Positions 1 through 13,008 of a stretch of 43,122 nt of DNA are shown one piece after another (within the stretch, counting starts at the first letter, position 1; each line of letters opens with the position of its first letter). The position numbers and the translations under genes were made by a program. Origin of the DNA: Epichloe hybrida (Eukaryota > Ascomycota > Sordariomycetes > Hypocreales > Clavicipitaceae); the NCBI GenBank assembly GCA_019022495.1, contig JAFEKR010000114.1, positions 1 through 43,122 of the forward strand, written 5' to 3'. The notes beneath the pieces were generated by a model. It did no database searches. It saw only the letters and a program-made list of their open reading frames with translations, and was not told the DNA's origin.

Positions 1-2450
1 AATATTATATCTAATTTAGTACCTCTTATAACCCAAAGTTCACTATCTTTACAATTAAGTCTTAGTACTTTTTTTACAAAAAAAAGGCCTAGGTCTCCCT
101 TAAGTGAATTCTCACTAGATAATGTTATTAATCTAGCTATAAAATTTATACTAGAAAATAACTTATCTTTTACTACTATAACTAGTAATTCTTTTAAAGA
201 ATTACTAAGTTACTTTAAGTAAGTACTTATTCTTAATCCCTTATTATTTAGCTAATAATTATAGTTCCAATATTATATCTTCTTTTAATTATCAGAATAT
301 TTCTATAAATATCCATAATTTATATAATAAATCCTTCTAAGAGCTTATTATTAAGCTTAATAAGCACTTTTTAAATTTTAGCTATATGTCTTTATAACTA
401 GATATATGGACATCTTTTAATTCAAAGTCTTATTTAGGAATTATTAGAAATTAGATAACTTCAGATTTTCAATTAGAATATAAGCTTCTTAGTATATACT
501 TATATAACTATAATTACCTAGCTTTTATAATACTAATACTATTAACTAGGATTTGAAAACTTAAAAAGCATACATACTAGAATATATATAAATAATATAT
601 TCACCCAGCTTATGGCTTTATATAAGATACAACTACCATCTATTATAAGGTTAGTTATATTAATTCTTTATAAGTTTTTATATATACTAATTAACTATTA
701 ACCTCTTTTAGTCTTACTAGAGATAATGGTTCTAATAATAATACTTTTATAAGTGCTTTTATTAGTACTAATTATAATAGTATTAGTATTAAAGAACCTA
801 CAGATATCCGATATATTACACATGTTTTAAACATTGTTGCTAAAGATATAATTACTAGCTTTATAAAAGCTATAACAAGCGCAGAAGATATTGAGAAATA
901 TAAGAATAGCGAAATTCTATTCTATTTAACAAAACAATTTTCAAATTTAACAAAATCCGAAAGAGATTAATTTATAGGCCTTATACAAGGTAAGCTATTA
1001 TATCTTATTTTATAAATTTATTACTAATTTAAACTATAGGAATTATAGGAAAAGTTAAAAAGCTAGCTATTCTAATTAAGAATAATGCAAATCTTTATTA
1101 AGATTAGCTTATTGCTTTAAAAGAGGCTAAGTCTTAAGGAAAACTAGCAGTAAATTACAATATAACTAAAATTCCACTAGGTAAGTTACTAACTATATAC
1201 TATTCGGTATTAAGTACTAACTATTCTTTATAGCTAATGATACTAGGTGGAATTCAACTTATTTAATAATTAATACTACACTTCTATTAAAGGAAGCTAT
1301 ATTAATCTTTAATGAAAAAACCAATATATCTGCTTTTAAAGATACCTGCCTAAAAAGTCAAGAATGGGTAGACTTAAGCACTTTAAGTGAGATTTTAGAG
1401 GTTTTCTATTATCTAACTATAGTATTACAAGGGCAAAAATATAATACATTAAGCCTTATGCCTTTATTTATAGTTAAGATATATATATATCTTACTACTA
1501 TATTAAAGGATTAAAAAGCTTATGCAAAAGTATGTTATTATCTATAGTTTTATCTTACTATATTAAATACTAACACTTATAGGATCAAATAAGCTATAAT
1601 CCACTTGCAAATACCTTTACTAATGCAATAAATATAGGCTTAAAAAAGTTAAATGCTTATTTTCCTAGAGATATAAATGAAAGCTTTAACTTTTATAAGC
1701 CTTATTTATTAGCATTTTTACTCGATCCTTAATTAAATCTATTAGCATTACGAAATCAGTTAAACCTAACTAAAGATATAATTGAGAAGATTTTAAACTC
1801 ATTAAAAGCTAAATATAAGGAGTATGTATAACCCTAGTCTCTCCTAACCCTAACCTTTAAAATTAAATCCCTTTATAATTTATACTAATATTAAAGACTA
1901 GACATAAAAGCTTATATAAGGCTAGAAATGAATCTTTTAATAATTCTAGCTCTGATAATAAAAAAAATGAAGCTTCTACTTTAGTTGTTGATTTATCTAG
2001 AATTAAAAGACATCCTAGCCCATTTAGTAATCCTAGGCCTAAGAAACCTACTTCAGCCCTTTACTAAGGTTTATTTCTAAAAGAAAGAAATAAATCTATT
2101 AAAAAGGCTAGAAAAAATGAAATTTCTAGTTATATAAAGCTTGAATAACTACATAATAAGGTATATTATTACATACTAATAGTTACTTACTTTACTTATA
2201 CTAATTACTATTTAGGATAATATATTTAATTAGTAGGCTAAAAATCAAGAAGCCTTTCCAATTTTATCTATTTTAGCTCGAAAATACCTTGCAATCCCTG
2301 CAACATCTGCTGCTATTAAAGGTCAATTTAATCAAGGTGGAAATGTTCTTACAAAAAGAAGAACATTACTACTAAATTTAACCTTACGGGAATTATTATT
2401 ATTAAAGAGTTAGGAAAAACAATCCCTAAAACCTTTAATTAAGGAATATC
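1..2450 (+). pseudogene. hAT transposase relic, RIP-degraded, cut by the window edge
   Basis: Conceptual plus-strand translation with many stops still shows a hAT transposase. Around 118-220 it reads DNVINLAIKFILENN and NSFKELLSYF, the conserved region before the catalytic core. Around 715-900 it reads TRDNGSNNN followed by THVLNIVAKDII, the DNA- and Zn-contacting core. Around 1370-1440 it reads EWVDLSTLSEILEVFYYLT. Near 2275-2370 it reads LARKYLAIPATSA and GGNVLTKRRTLL, the hallmark hAT C-terminal dimerisation motif. Serine- and acid-rich coding follows to about 2600. The N-terminal BED finger would lie left of the window. Stops are mostly TAA/TAG where Gln or Trp is expected, as RIP produces. 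The reading frame changes at least once, so this is a dead copy. Family assignment is strong; the ends are not defined. Confidence 0.85.
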
Positions 2451-2741
2451 CTTCCTTTTTTAAATATAATACATTAGATTCAGAAGAATCTAATAATTCA
2501 GAAAATACTAATGATTTAGAAGATTCTAATGCCTCTAAATTTAAATCTTAGGTAAAGGGAAAAGGAAAGGAAAAAGCTAACCCTACTACTATTAGTAGTG
2601 AATCTAGCGAAGATTACTAGTCTTAGATTAGTAATCTTTAAGATTTTAGATCAAAAAGTAGTAATTTAGCTTATATTAATATATTAAGTTATTACTAATT
2701 AACTACTACTATTTCTATTGCTTTTACTCTTAGTCTTTAAC

Positions 2742-3206
2742 TATTATTACTATTATTACTATTATTACTATTATTACTATTATTACTATTATTACTATTA
2801 TTACTATTATTACTATTATTACTATTATTACTATTATTACTACTATTACTATTATTACTATTATTACTATTATTACTATTATTACTATTATTACTATTAT
2901 TACTATTATTACTATTATTACTATTATTACTAGTATTACTATTATTACTATTATTACTATTATTACTATTATTACTATTATTACTATTATTACTATTATT
3001 ACTATTATTACTATTATTACTGTTATTACTATTATTACTATTATTACTATTATTACTATTATTACTATTATTACTATTATTACTATTATTACTATTATTA
3101 CTATTATTACTATTATTACTATTATTACCATTATTACTATTATTACTATTATTACTATTATTACTATTATTACTATTATTACTATTATTACTATTATTAC
3201 TATTAT
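2742..3206. repeat. 9-bp minisatellite (TATTATTAC)n, about 51 copies
   Basis: An almost perfect head-to-tail array of the nonamer TATTATTAC. Single-base variants occur near 2838, 2931, 3021 and 3128. The open frames across it (poly-Tyr on plus, Val-Ile-Ile repeats on minus) are by-products of the unit length being a multiple of three, not genes. It abuts the downstream end of the hAT relic. A degenerate short form of the same array lies near 6318-6352, ahead of a second copy of the following block. Confidence 0.95.
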
Positions 3207-3570
3207 TTTACTTTTATTATTATTTTAAAAAAATATAAAAGAGAAAACATTTTTATAATATAAATATTTTTAAAAACCTTAAAATACTAAGTTATTAAAA
3301 ACTATAGCTTTTACTATAGTAATTTACTTATAATTACTAGTATTTATATTTAAGTTATTTATTTATTTATTTATTTTTTATTAAACTTTAACACTAATAA
3401 TATTATAAGTAATCTTAGTAATCTTAGTAATCTTAGTAATCTTAGTAATCTTAGTAATACTAGTAATATTAGTAATATTAGTATTATAAGCTATTATAAG
3501 CTATTATAAGCTATAATAAGATATAATAAGCTATTATAAGCTATAATAAGATATAATAAGCTACTTATAT
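3206..3570. repeat. Copy 1 of a duplicated AT-rich block with short satellites
   Basis: About 215 bp (3206-3425) recur at 6354-6570 in direct orientation with few changes. Shared landmarks are the stretch from CTTTTATTATTATTTT through GAGAAAACATTTTTATAATA, the run CTATAGCTTTTACTATAG, and TTAAACTTTAACACTAATAATATT. Tandem repeats follow: about six copies of the 9-mer TAGTAATCT (3410-3455), then 10-mers of the type TATTATAAGC (3482-3560). I see no coding content. Confidence 0.85.
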
Positions 3571-3617
3571 TAAGTTTACTAGTAGTTCTTTTTATAGTTT
3601 TTTTAAAATAAGTAATA

Positions 3618-3701
3618 ATAATAATTTATAGAAATATAAAATAATTTATAGAAATATAAAATAATTTATAGAAATATAAAATAATTTATAGAAATAGTAA
3701 A
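3618..3701. repeat. Tandem repeat of about 20 bp, four copies
   Basis: Four consecutive copies of a unit reading ATAATTTATAGAAATATAAA, the last one imperfect. AT-rich, non-coding. It lies between the 10-mer satellite and the inverted-repeat element that starts at 3835. Confidence 0.85.
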
Positions 3702-3834
3702 TAATATAATAAGAAGGTTTTTCTTTAAGTTATATTAGGGAAATAAAGTATTAAGTTAAATAGTATTATTAAAAAGTATAATATTATATATAACCTTACT
3801 TAGTTATAGTAAAATTACTAAAATAATATAATAT

Positions 3835-4996
3835 TATAAATTCTATAACTAATTAAATAAAATAGGGAATAATAAAAGCTTTTATATAACTAGCATTCTT
3901 TTAATCCTTATAATACTAATAACTAATAAAAAGTCTAATACTACATTTGTAGTGTTTATAGTTAGTGTAGTTTAGGAAAAAAAATTTATAGTGTAATATA
4001 TTATAAATTTTTTTTTTTATAGTTAGTATAGTGTAGTTTTTTTTTCCTTATAGTTAGTGTAGTTTATAGTGTAGTGTAGTTTATAGTGTAGTTACTACAC
4101 TACACTATAAATACTACACTACACTACACGTTTTAGTGCAATACTCTAGGTATAGTATACTATTTATTATTAGAGTTCCCTTCTATAAGGTACTTACTAA
4201 TAGAATAGGATATTAGTGTTATAGAAGTGGCTATAGGAGTAGCTATAGAAGTAAGAGTAAGGACTTAATAGTAAGGTATTTCTAGTAAGAGAATAACTAA
4301 TTAAGAGAAGAAAGCTAATAGGATAAAAAGGGAAGGCTTAATAGGATTATAATAATAAAGGTATAGTGTTATATAAAGGGGAAGGTAAGATAAGTATAAG
4401 TATAAGTAAGATATTTATAGTAAACGTTATACCTATATTAGGTAAACTATAAATAAGTAAGGGTAGGGCAATTATTTACAATAAATAACCTATTAGTAAG
4501 GCAAACGTGTCATGTGTAATAGGTAAGGGTAAGGTAATTATTTATAATAAATAACTTGTTAGCAAGGCAAACGTGTTATATGTACCACGAAATAACACTT
4601 AGAAGTAAGGGGGGGGTTACTATAATAGATAATAAGGTAGTAGGGTAAGTGCCTATTAGACGCTTTATAGATAGCTATTAGCAGAGTATTGTTTGTAGTG
4701 TAGTTAGTGTAGTTTTTAGGAAAAACTTGTATTTGTAATGTAGTTTTTTTTTTCTTGTAGTTAATGTATTGTAGTTTTTTTTTTATAGTGTAGTGTATTG
4801 TAGTTTTTTTTTACTTGTAGTGTAGTGTAGTTAGTGTAGTTACTAACTACACTAACTACAAAAACTACAATGTAGTGTTAGTAAAAAAAAAGTGGGCCTT
4901 TTTATTATATAATGTTATTATAAGGATTAAAAGAAAGCTAGTTATATAGAAGCTTTTATTATTACCTATTTTACTTAATTAGTTATAGAATTTATA
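3835..4996. mobile_element. Non-autonomous inverted-repeat element (MITE/foldback type), 1162 bp
   Basis: The left end (3835-3916) and the reverse complement of the right end (4915-4996) align over 82 bp with four mismatches. Both begin TATAAATTCTATAACTAATT. Just inside the termini are GTAGT/ACTAC-rich stretches (about 3940-4135 and 4690-4880), each of which is itself nearly palindromic, so the element could fold into nested hairpins. I recognise no transposase in between; the interior holds AG-rich sequence and G runs. A TA target duplication is possible but cannot be told apart in such AT-rich flanks. Confidence 0.75.
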
Positions 4997-6317
4997 CTGA
5001 AAGGGATAGGAAGGAAAAGAACCCACGGGAAATTTGTTATAAGAAGAGGAAAAAGGTTAGAACCTTAAGGGGGGAGGAGCCCTCTTTTATACTTAAGAGA
5101 GAGGGGGGGGGGGACTAACTATAATATTAGCTAGAAAACGAAGCATAAGACAAGCAAACGCATAGATAGTGCGTGACTAATCTAGGAGCAAAACCGCCTA
5201 GTCACTAGGCCTAAATCACCTACCCCTTACTATAATTAAATAAAACTATATGCTTAGACTTTATAAGATATTTAAACTAGTGCTAGGTTAGATTTAGCTA
5301 AAAAGTAAGGCACTAGAAGAGTTAGAAGTAAAGCAAATAAAAAGTGAATTATTATTATAAATCTAAATTCACTATACCCTAGGGCAAAGCAGGAGATATA
5401 GAGCTAGGTTAGAGTAGGACTAGACTAGCACTAAAGGGAGCTAGTTAGGACTACTACTACACTTTTTCCTTTCTTTTTTATTTTCTTTAGGATAAGGCTA
5501 GCGCACGCTAGCACTAAATACCTATAATTAATTATACCTAATGCGGTGTAAACCTAGAAGAGGGTTAGCGCTAGCCTATTAATAGACATAAGGGGGTTTT
5601 TCTTCCTAGCAAAGGGTTTTCCCTCTTAAATAAGCGGATGGAGTACTAGGAATAGCTACATAGTTAGCTAGCTAGCGTAAAGAATATATATAGAATTTAT
5701 AATATTTACCTTTTTTTAAGAATTTTACTATAACTAGGGTTATTTATAATATTATACCTTTTTAATAATACTATTATACTTATTACTTTATTTTACTAAT
5801 ATAACTTTAAGAAAAACTAAATTATTCTTTTATTTACTATTACTACTAATTATTTACTATTTCTATAATTTATTATTATTATTTTAATTAAAAATACCCT
5901 AAACTAAATATAATATAATTAGTTAATAAATCTAAATAAATAATAAGAAGTTAATAAAGTATATACTTAGTATTAATATATTATTAGTTATATAATAAGA
6001 ACTTTAAAAAAGCTTAAACTATTTATTTACTATTTAAACTAATTAAATATTACTTTAAGCTTTATAATTCTAAAGCTTTAAGAAGTTATATATAGTAACT
6101 TTATATATCTTATTATAATAATATATAAAGAAAGAATATAATAGACTAATATTTATAATTTATTAATAGATAAGTAATAGTATTATTTTAATTACCCTAT
6201 ATAGCTTAAATAAGCTATAAAAAATAAGTTTAACTTGTTTTTAAAAATAATACTAGGACTTAGTTTTATATAATATACTATACTTATTATAAAAGCTTTA
6301 ATAACTTTTATAACCTT
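4997..6317. other. AT-rich stretch with no recognisable gene
   Basis: Moderately less degraded DNA (about 5000-5650, with an 11-G run near 5103-5113 and retained CG dinucleotides) passes into very AT-rich DNA (5690-6317). I found no open frame or recognisable protein relic on either strand. It is probably decayed transposon sequence. Confidence 0.5.
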
Positions 6318-6705
6318 AATTACTATTATTACTATAATTACTATAATTACTATTATTTCACTTTTATTATTATTTTAAAAAAACATAAAAGAGAAAACAT
6401 TTTTATAATATTAATATTTTTAAAAACCTTAGAATACTAAGTTATTAAAAACTATAGCTTTTACTATAGTAATTTACTTATAATTACTAGTATTTATATT
6501 TTATTTATTTATTAGTTATATATATTTTATTAAACTTTAACACTAATAATATTCTAAGTAATATTAGTATTTTAAGCTATTCTAAGCTATTCTAAGCTAT
6601 TCTAAGCTATTCTAAGCTACTCTAAGCTATTATAAGCTATTGTAAGCTATAATATACTATTATAACCTAACATATGCTATTATAAGCTAATATAAGCTAA
6701 TATAA
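6318..6705. repeat. Copy 2 of the duplicated AT-rich block with satellites
   Basis: A short ATTACT/ATTATTACT microsatellite (6318-6352) precedes about 215 bp matching 3206-3425. Tandem 10-mers of the type TATTCTAAGC (about 6570-6650) and degenerate TATAAGC units follow. The order microsatellite, unique block, decamer satellite is the same as in copy 1, so the whole compound unit was duplicated. The decamers differ from copy 1 by C versus A, which is not a RIP change. Confidence 0.8.
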
Positions 6706-6975
6706 TGTTAGGAGCGCAGAGGTCAAAGATAGGATGTTTATCGAAGCAGGTCTTCGGAGAACCTTTAGGCTATGCGAATAATAAAGAGGCTAGCTAGCTA
6801 TAAGATAGCCACGTGCTTATAAAGCAAGGTATTTATTAAAGACTATGTATATTATTAGTGCTAGGTTAAAGATTAAAACCTTTATATACTTGCCCCTAGC
6901 TAGTATTTATCTAGTAGTAACTATAATAGTCTTAGCTATTACTTTATTTATAACCTTTTAGTATAAGCTATAATA
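6706..6975 (+). repeat. LTR copy 1 (270 bp) of a Ty3/gypsy element
   Basis: Starts TGTTAGGAGCGC and aligns end to end with 15763-16032 at the same length of 270 bp. Nearly all differences are C/T or G/A. The left half of this copy keeps its G and C bases while its right half is fully converted to A/T. No clear 5-bp target duplication is visible: the flanks are TATAA here and GTAAA after copy 2. Confidence 0.8.
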
Positions 6976-9900
6976 AATTAATCTCTCTTAACCTTTTTAA
7001 GGATATAAACTATTAGCTAGATTATTATATAGCTAATACTTTAAAGATCTATAAGAAACATACTAGTACTTTATAATAATAAAGCTATAGATAATTAGGA
7101 AATTAGAGAACTCTTATAATCTAGAACTATAGATAATAATAGGGTATGGTAAATACTACTTAATCCTAATTTAAGTAAAGGTATAGATAATATAACTAAA
7201 GAAAAAAGGGTATTATAATAATGTAATAAGGTTATATAATCTAAGCTATATTACCTTTAAAGGAGATAAAAGGTCTTATAAATAAAGGTATAAATTAAAG
7301 AGCTTAAGGTAAATCTAGGATTAGCTAGACCTTAAACTAGACTTATAATTACCCCTTAAACATTAGCTATGATTTTACTTATAGTTTATAGTAACTTAGT
7401 AGTAATTATATAATAAGGTAATCTTATTAAAATATAGATAAAAATGCCTATATATAAAGGGGAAATATATAAAAGCCTATAGAATTTCTTAGTAAACTTA
7501 GATATATTATTTAAATTAAATTACTATACCTTTAAGGATAATAGAACTAAGGTAGTATATATAAGTAACTACCTAGCTAGTAATATAAAGTACTAGTAAA
7601 TATATTATATAGCTATAAATAAGTATATAAATTATTTATTAATTACCTAGGTAAACTTTCTAAAATAGTTAAAAACTAGAATAATAAATATAAGTATAAG
7701 ATACTTAGAAATAATAAGGTTATTACTAAATCTTAGGTAAAAGAATAATTAATTATTTTAATTCTTTATATAAGCCTAGGATAAGGTAAAAGCTAAGTTA
7801 CCTAAAGAAATCCCTATATATCTAAGAATTATAATCTTTTTAAATAGCTTAAATAATACTATAAGGAAGTAAATAATTAGTTAAGAGATTTTAATAACCT
7901 AAAGCTAACTATAAGGCTAGGGTAAGAAAGTAAAGGTTATAATAGGTTTAGGCTAAAATAATAAAAAAGGTTAGGACTTTAAAAGAAAAAGGTAATACTC
8001 TTATTTTATATTACTTATAAATAAGGCATAGTAATAAAGTAAAGACTAAGGGAAAAGATTATCCCTAGTATACTATAAATATAAAAAGCCTAGGTATACT
8101 ATACTAACTTATTAAGCACTAGATTATTTTACCTATAAAAGTACTAAATATATAACTAAGAAGTATAGGGAAAGTAGTAATAAAGCTATATCTCCTAATA
8201 TAATACTAGTTTAATTAGCATAGACCTAGGAATATAATCTTACTATAGAATACCCTATAGATAATAAAATAAGAATATAAGTATCTTTATAATAAGATAA
8301 CTAGTAGTTAGCTATATAAGCGCTATTTAATATAGGTATATAGTCTTTAATAATTTATCTAAAATTATTATTAAAAAAGGATTAGGAGAATATAATCTAA
8401 TTAAATAGGATATTAGAGAGTATAAGTAAAAAAGTAATTCTATATTAAGGAATTCTAAAAAAATTAGTTAAGATAAAAGATAGTATAGGATTTACAAAGG
8501 TTTACTAAGTTAGTTACTTTATTACTAATATAAGTAAAGGGATAATTCTAGGTATAAACTAGATTAAAGAGTATTTACCTATAATTATATATTAGGAGTA
8601 TAAATACTAGAGATATCTAGTAATAATAAAATATCTCTCCTTTACTTATAGTAAGCGGTAAGTATATAAAGAGAAAAAAATAGTAGTAATTACTTTATTA
8701 TTAGGAGTAATAAAGATTAAGCTAAGTATTCTAGAAAATAAAAATTAAAAAGGAAAAGAAAAAGGCTAATTAAAGGACTTAGTAGTAATAGATATATAAA
8801 TAAATAGTAAAGTAGCTATATAAATCCTTAAGTATACTTATTTATAGCAAAAAAGCAAAGGTATTATAGTTATACTAATTTTAGAAAACATAAGTAATAA
8901 AGAAGCTATATTAAATTAGGATAAGAGTACTAAGCACCTTATACTAATAATCCTAGAAGAATATAGGGAGTTTATAGATATTTTTTCTAAAGAGTTAGTA
9001 AGTAAGCTTCCTAAACTATAAGGTTATACTTATATAATTAAATTAGAAGAGGGGAAAACACTACCTTAGGGGCCTATATATAATTTAGCTAAAAGGAAGC
9101 TAAAGGTTCTTAGAGAGTACCTTATAAGTACATAGCTTAAAGGGTAAATTAGAAGATTAGTTAGCCTAGCTAAAGCCCTAATTTTATTTATTCTAAAGAA
9201 AGGAGGGAAATTAAGGCTTTATATAGATTATAGGGGCCTAAATAAGATTATAATTAAGAATAAGGCCCCTTTACCCCTTATTGCTAAAATTCTTAATTAA
9301 TTAGTAAGCGTAGTTATTTTTATAGTCCTAGATTTAAAAGATATATACTACTAGCTATATATTTACTTAGGTAATAAGTGGAAAATAGCGTTTTATTATT
9401 AATATAGCCACTTTAAATATCTAGTAATGCTATTTAGACTAGTTAATACACTAGTAACTTTTTAGGAGTATATTAATAATACTCTTAAAGGACTTATTAA
9501 TAAGACTTATATTATCTATTTAGATAATACGCTAATATATAGTAGTAAGGTTAAAGATTATATAGAGCATATTAAATAAGTTTTATATAGGTTTAGAGAG
9601 GTAAGTCTTTTTATTAACCTTAAGAAGTGTTAATTTTTAGTTAAGGAAGTTAAATTTTTAGGCTTTAAGATATTAGAGAAAGGTATTATAATAGACCTAG
9701 TAAGAGTTAAAGTAATTATAACCTAGCTAATACCACGTAGTGTTTTTAATATTTAGTTATTTCTTAGTTTTACTAGATTTTACTACTATTTTATTAAATA
9801 GTATAGTAAAGTTATTATTCTATTAATAGATTACCTTAGAGGGAATTAACTAGTGATATTTAAACTAGAAACTTGCGAGATAGTAGCGTTTAGAGAGCTT

Positions 9901-10547
9901 TAATAAAGATTTTAGGAAGCGCTAATTTTAGTGTATTTTAACTTACTTATATATCTTAGAGTGAAGACAAATGCATTTAGACATATAATTAGGGCTATAC
10001 TTATAATATTAGTGCTAGGTTACTAGCACCTAGTTATATTTATGTTAAGAAAGATAACTAATACTAAATTATAATATTTAATACCTAATAGCAAATTATT
10101 AGCTATCTAAGAGGCTTTTTATATATAGAGACACTATCTTACTTATTTAGCTTATATAATTAAAGTTATTATAGATTATTTAAACTATAAGTACCTTACT
10201 ATAAAGCCTAAGCTTACTAGTAAGTAAGTAACTACGCTTAATAAGCTTTATCCTTTTAATTTTAAGATTATATATTATATAAGGAAATTAAATCCTACTA
10301 ACTTACTTTTAAGAAAACTAGATTTTATAAGTAAGGTAAGGAAAGAGAAAGTAGTAACTATATAACTTCCTACCTTTTTATCTAAATTTATAAATACTAA
10401 AAGATAGGAACACTATAGTAATATTATTAATGCTATAGGCTCTATAAAAACATTACTTAATGTAACTAATAGTTAGTTATAATAACGCTACAATAATACT
10501 GCTAATATCTAGGGTTTTAAAAAATTATAACTTAACTATATTCCTAA

Positions 10548-10552
10548 AGAAC
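10548..10552. repeat. 5-bp target-site duplication AGAAC (left copy)
   Basis: AGAAC here is repeated at 11447-11451, directly after the final TGACA of the TRIM-like element. A 5-bp duplication fits integration by an LTR-retrotransposon integrase. Confidence 0.8.
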
Positions 10553-11446
10553 TGTGATGATCTAGGCTTTGCCTAGACCTAGCAATATAGGTGTCAATTG
10601 CACAAGTTACAGGGACTTGTGCAATGCGTATTCTTTTGTTGCCTTATAGCGTAACGGAATTAGGGTTAAACTCACATAGTAGCGCAGGCACCCGCGATTA
10701 GCCCTTAGGGCTAGACTATGACATTTGCATAAGTTACCTAAGGTTATAGGTTCGAACCGGCTGCGTGTACAAAAAAGGTACACTATAGGGCAGCTATAAC
10801 GGGGTTTTTCCTAGGCTTACAAGGATAGAAGAGAGGGTCCCTAGGGGATGCGTGATATTGCTAGCTTATAAGGGGTTAATGGGAAGAAGAAGATTACCTA
10901 GGGAAAGGGCTTATGTGATAATTTAGGCTTTGCCTAGACCTAGCAATATAGGTGTCAATTGCATAAGTTACAGGGACTTGTGCAATGCGTATTCTTTTGT
11001 TGCCTTATAGCGTAACGGAATTAGGGTTAAACTCACATAGTAGCGCAGGCACCCGCGATTAGCCCTTAGGGCTAGACCATGACATTTGCACAAGTCACCT
11101 AAGGTTATAAGTTCAAACCGGCTACGTGTATAAAAAAAGGTACACTATAGGGCAGCTACAATAGGGTTCTTCCTAGGCTTACAGGGATAGAAGAGAGGGT
11201 CCCTAGGGGATACGCGGTATTGCTAGCTTATAAGGGGTTAATAGGAAAAAGAAAATCACCTAGGGAAAGGGCCTATGTGATAATCTAGGCTTTGCCTAGA
11301 CCTAGCAATATAGGTGTTAATTGCATAAGTTACAGGGACTTATGCAATGCGTATTCTTTTGTTACCTTATGGCGCAACGGAATTAGGGTTAAACCCACAT
11401 GGTGGCGCAGGCACCCGCGATTAGCCCTTAGGGCTAGACTATGACA
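10553..11446 (+). mobile_element. Tandem TRIM-like LTR element: LTR-int-LTR-int-LTR
   Basis: Three 171-bp terminal repeats lie at 10553-10723, 10914-11084 and 11276-11446. Each begins TGTGAT and ends ATGACA. They are separated by internal segments of 190 bp (10724-10913) and 191 bp (11085-11275). Each internal segment ends in a purine-rich tract (about AGGGAAAGGG) just before the next LTR, where a polypurine tract belongs, and each contains GGTTCGAACC or its mutated form. There is no coding capacity, so mobility must have been supplied in trans. The whole 894 bp is flanked by AGAAC duplications and interrupts the gypsy relic between RNase H and integrase. Copies differ mainly by C/T and G/A. 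The class (terminal-repeat retrotransposon in miniature) is inferred from structure. Confidence 0.82.
10598..10624. repeat. Perfect 10-bp hairpin inside each TRIM LTR
   Basis: TTGCACAAGT and ACTTGTGCAA flank the 7-base loop TACAGGG. The same arms recur in the second and third LTRs with one or two C-to-T type changes. A second short hairpin, CTAGGC TTT GCCTAG, lies near each LTR start. Confidence 0.8.
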
Positions 11447-12994
11447 AGAACCTAATAATCTAAATAACCTTAGAAGAGTTATATTAGTAAGGTTATTTAA
11501 TACTTTTTATACTTCTATTAATAAGTAATAAGCTAGCTATAGTAATACTATTAGTACCTAGCGTATGTATTATTTATTACTTAATTATTTTAATTTTCCT
11601 ATTAGACTAGCTATTTCTAATAGGGATAGACTAGTATAGGTTATTACTAGTAAGCAGCAAGAGCGCCCCTTAAAAACATTACTTATCTATATTCTTATAA
11701 GACTAAAAGCATCTATTAAACTAATTACTTATAGAGATATTATAGCTAGGATTTAATTTATTTAAAGAACCTCTTCTAAGTTTAACTCTAACTTTCTAGA
11801 AAAGAGCTTAGAATTAAAACCCCTAATGTAAGTCTTATTATATAAAGCATAGTAAGGTAATAACTTTACTATAGCTTAATTAAAGTTACTTAAAAGCAGT
11901 AATCTAGCTATATCCTAGATATAGTTAATTAGACTCTCTAAGCTATTAATATTTAAGAATTATATTTTTATTCCTCTAGGTATAAGGAAAGAAATTTTAT
12001 TACTAACTTATAATAACCCTATTACTAAGCACTAAGGAGTAAGTAAAACTCTTTATTAGATTATAAACTAATATTATTAGCTAATAATAAAGAAAGATAT
12101 AAAGGTATATATTAGTACTTATGTAAATTATTAGACTTTAAAACTAAGGCATTATAAACTATATAGTAAGCTAGCTATATTACTAGTGCTTAATTATCTC
12201 TTTTAAGAATTATTAATGGATTTTATTACTAGACTTTTACTAGTAAAAGATTTAAATTAAACCTATAATATAATTTTAGTTATTATTAACTATTTTATAA
12301 AATATAGTATTTACATCCCTATTTTAACGTAACTAACTAGTAATAGGCTAGTAACTATATTCTTAGAATATGTTTTTAGAGACTATAGAGCCTTAGAAGG
12401 TATTATAATAGACTAAGGTTTTATATTTACTAGTGGTTTTTAAATAACTTTTTATTATCTTCTTATAATAAAGCAGCTACTTAGCACTGCTTTTTACCCC
12501 TAGATAGATAGTTAAATAAAACGTTTAAACTAGGTCTTAGAATATTATTTAAGGGCTTTTACTTATACTAAATAAACTAATTAGGTGAATAACCTATTAA
12601 TAACGTAATTCGCGTATAATATAAGCAATTACTTAACGCATAGCTATATACTAGTAAAGGCATTATAAGGTTATAATCCTAGAGATCTATAGTAAGTAAT
12701 AGTAAATATCCCTTTAGTAAATAATTAAGCTAAAAGTAGGATTTTAGCACTAAGAGAGAAGCATACTATAATTAAGTAACTTTTAAGTAACTTATAGACT
12801 TAGTATAAAAAATATTATAACTAGAAGAGAATTCTAATAAGGTTTAAAGTTAGTAACTATATTTTATTATTAATAAAAAATATTAACCTAAGATACCCTA
12901 ATAAGAAGCTAGCTATAAAGTATTTAAGCCCCTATAAAATTAAAAAGGTAATTAGGAGTTATAGACTAGTATATTAATTAAAATTACTACCTAG

Positions 12995-13008
12995 GACTTA
13001 ATTATATA
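12995..13008. repeat. 14-bp target-site duplication of the SINE-like element (left copy)
   Basis: GACTTAATTATATA here is repeated exactly at 13549-13562. The right copy runs directly into chromovirus sequence. A 14-bp duplication is typical of LINE-driven (target-primed) insertion. Confidence 0.82.

Noticed and set aside
2718..3131. Long poly-Tyr (plus) and Val-Ile-Ile (minus) open frames
   Set aside because: They are by-products of a 9-bp minisatellite whose unit is a multiple of three; no gene context.
2742..3206. CRISPR array
   Set aside because: Units are contiguous with no spacers and the organism is a fungus.
10553..11446. Simple 361-bp satellite array
   Set aside because: TG...CA boundaries, 171-bp repeats separated by interiors, and a 5-bp duplication fit an LTR-type element better.
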